This document shows, piece after piece, positions 4,895-6,449 of a DNA stretch of 6,449 nt; the first letter of the stretch is position 1, and every line of letters begins with the position of its first letter. The position numbers and the translations under genes were made by a program. The notes under the pieces were generated by a model. The model had not been told where the DNA came from and did no database searches. It was given only the letters and a program-made list of their open reading frames with translations. Source of the DNA: Alkalibacter sp964582705 (GTDB lineage: Bacteria; Bacillota; Clostridia; Eubacteriales; Alkalibacteraceae); contig CAZOTE010000097.1 in the NCBI GenBank assembly GCA_964582705.1, positions 1 through 6,449 on the forward strand, in the 5' to 3' direction.

Positions 4895-6449
4895 CTATTC
4901 TACTGAAATCACATAATAGTAAAGGGGCTGGCCTCCCCAGTGCAGCTCTACGTCCATTTGGTCATACGAGCTTTCTAAAGAAGAAATGAAATCTTCAGCA
5001 GATTCTTTTTTAACATCCTCTCCATAATAAACTGATATCAACTCACTATATTCGTCAATCATGCTTTTCAAGAGTTCATCGCAGACTTCTTCAGGGTTGT
5101 TTCCGACACAAACGATTTCTCCTTCTGATATACCTATTATATCCCCTTTTTTTATATTCCTTCCTTTAAAGCTGGTATCTCGAACGGCAAAGGTCACCTG
5201 TCCAGTCTTGACTTCCCCAGCCGCTTCCGCCATAAGATCCTGATTATCCTGTGGTTGAAGCTCCGGATTGAATTCTAAAAGCGCTGTGATTCCCTGGGGT
5301 ATGGTTTTCGTAGGTATCACCACCACATTTTTCTTGCTTATTTGCTTGGACTGATTTGCAGCAAGTATGATGTTGCTGTTGTTAGGTAGAATTATTATGT
5401 TCTCTGCGTTTATATGGTCGATTTTTTCTATGAAAGCTTGTGTGCTTGGATTCATCGTCTGTCCCCCAAGAATCACTTCGTCAGCTCCCAAATCTTCAAA
5501 GATCCTTTTCATTCCTTCACCTGAAGCAACTGCTATCACGCCATATTTTTTGGGCTTGACACTTTTTGCAGTGGTCTTTTCCACAGTTCTGTTTTGAACC
5601 TGCTCACGCATATTTTCGATTTTTATGCGGGTAAGAGAGCCGATTTCAAGAGCCAGTCCCATAGCCTTGTCGGGATTATCCGTATGAAGATGTACTTTTA
5701 TCTTTTCTTCATCTCCGACTACTATTATTGAATCGCCAAGTTCATTGAATTTTACCGCCAATTGATCTCTGACAGTTTCGTCATTATTACCTATTATTAT
5801 AAATTCCGTGCAATAACCAAATGTTATATTCTCATAGGACTCGATCCTGTCCTCAACGGGCTTATCCCATTCAATTTCGGGCTGTTGATACGTTGACTCT
5901 TTGCCAGTAAGAGCGTTCAAGGCTCCCTCCATGATAAATAAAAGACCCATCCCTCCGGCGTCAACGACCCCTGCATCCTTTAATACCTTAAGCATGTCAG
6001 GCGTTTTGTCCAAAATGACTTTGCCTTCCTTTATCACATCTGTCAAAAAGCTCTCCATATCAGTATAGCTCTCACTATTTGACATGGCAAATTCAGCCAT
6101 TCCTCTCGCCACAGTCAAAATCGTTCCCTCTGTAGGTTTCATGACTGCCTTATATGCCATGTCGGATGCATATTGCAAAGCTTGTGCTGCATTTTGAATA
6201 TCAAGCTCCTTGAGCCCTTTGCATCCCTTAGCAAAGCCTCTTAACAACTGGGATAGTATTACCCCGGAGTTTCCCCTTGCTCCCATCAATGCTCCGCTTG
6301 AAGTTGAAGCGCTTACTTCTGACACGGTCCCATCAGCAATATTATCTATCTCTCTGACAGCGTATTGCATGGTTAGTGACATGTTTGTTCCTGTATCCCC
6401 ATCTGGCACGGGAAAGACATTTAAATCGTCTACTGTCTTTTTATTGGCA
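4895..6449 (-). CDS. fakA: Fatty acid kinase catalytic subunit FakA (YloV/Dak2 family), 5' end beyond window
   Basis: FakA phosphorylates fatty acids held by a FakB (DegV-family) partner, making acyl-phosphate for phospholipid synthesis. Numbering visible residues from the right edge, NVFPVPDGDTGTNM (10-23) carries the Mg/ATP-binding aspartates of the Dak2/DhaL kinase fold. GARGNSGV (56-63), PTEGT (105-109) and DAGVVDAGGMG (158-168) follow. The middle domain has GYCTEF (Cys213) and VHLHTDNP (His253, His255), matching a Cys/HxH site reported to bind zinc in S. aureus FakA. A Lys/Thr-rich linker leads to a DegV-like C-terminal domain (about 302 on) with GGQTMNPST and final GGQPLYYYVISVE. The frame stays open through the window edge. 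The GTG at 6409 encodes the Val of FPVPDGD and is not the start. About 517 residues are visible, and roughly 25-35 N-terminal residues are missing. In relatives the asp23-like yloU precedes this gene. No fakB is seen here. Confidence 0.94.
   Translation of the reverse strand, partial: ANKKTVDDLNVFPVPDGDTGTNMSLTMQYAVREIDNIADGTVSEVSASTSSGALMGARGNSGVILSQLLRGFAKGCKGLKELDIQNAAQALQYASDMAYKAVMKPTEGTILTVARGMAEFAMSNSESYTDMESFLTDVIKEGKVILDKTPDMLKVLKDAGVVDAGGMGLLFIMEGALNALTGKESTYQQPEIEWDKPVEDRIESYENITFGYCTEFIIIGNNDETVRDQLAVKFNELGDSIIVVGDEEKIKVHLHTDNPDKAMGLALEIGSLTRIKIENMREQVQNRTVEKTTAKSVKPKKYGVIAVASGEGMKRIFEDLGADEVILGGQTMNPSTQAFIEKIDHINAENIIILPNNSNIILAANQSKQISKKNVVVIPTKTIPQGITALLEFNPELQPQDNQDLMAEAAGEVKTGQVTFAVRDTSFKGRNIKKGDIIGISEGEIVCVGNNPEEVCDELLKSMIDEYSELISVYYGEDVKKESAEDFISSLESSYDQMDVELHWGGQPLYYYVISVE

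Noticed and set aside
1..6449. CRISPR array, insertion sequence, prophage, defence or biosynthetic cluster
   Set aside because: No spaced direct repeats, terminal inverted repeats, transposase or integrase motifs, or accessory gene families were found. The window is filled by conserved housekeeping genes in a familiar order.

Overview
The window looks like ordinary chromosomal housekeeping DNA from a low-to-moderate GC Firmicute, most likely a member of the Clostridia. Three things support this: the gene order fakA-recG-rsmD-coaD, strong AGGAGG-type ribosome binding sites, and a small coiled-coil protein of a type I recall from clostridial genomes next to coaD. I cannot name a genus from the sequence. 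Coding density is very high, and I see no RNA gene, CRISPR array, insertion sequence or phage gene.

The layout is two converging transcription units. On the right, the minus strand carries five tightly packed genes read from right to left. They are a 5'-truncated fakA/yloV-type fatty acid kinase gene (4895 to the window edge), recG (2855-4882), rsmD (2278-2841), coaD (1772-2281) and a coiled-coil gene of unknown function (1354-1797). Junctions run from a 13-base gap to a 26-base overlap, so this is almost certainly one operon. Its promoter lies outside the window. On the left, the plus strand carries tmcAL (ylbM family, about 82-1323). The units meet at a long hairpin (1322-1365) that contains both stop codons and probably terminates transcription from both sides. 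The first 81 bases hold two small hairpins and the tmcAL ribosome binding site.

The genes cover lipid precursor activation (FakA), stalled-fork and Holliday-junction processing (RecG), 16S rRNA methylation (RsmD), coenzyme A synthesis (CoaD) and acetylation of the elongator tRNA-Met wobble base (TmcAL). They are neighbours by conserved order rather than by shared pathway. TmcAL uses acetate and FakA uses fatty acids, so both activate carboxylates, but I draw no functional link from that.

I did not find a convincing new system. The items most worth a second look are the uncharacterised coiled-coil protein, the double-ended terminator built into two coding ends, the terminator-like hairpin of unexpected orientation at the left edge, and the absence of ylbJ between coaD and tmcAL.
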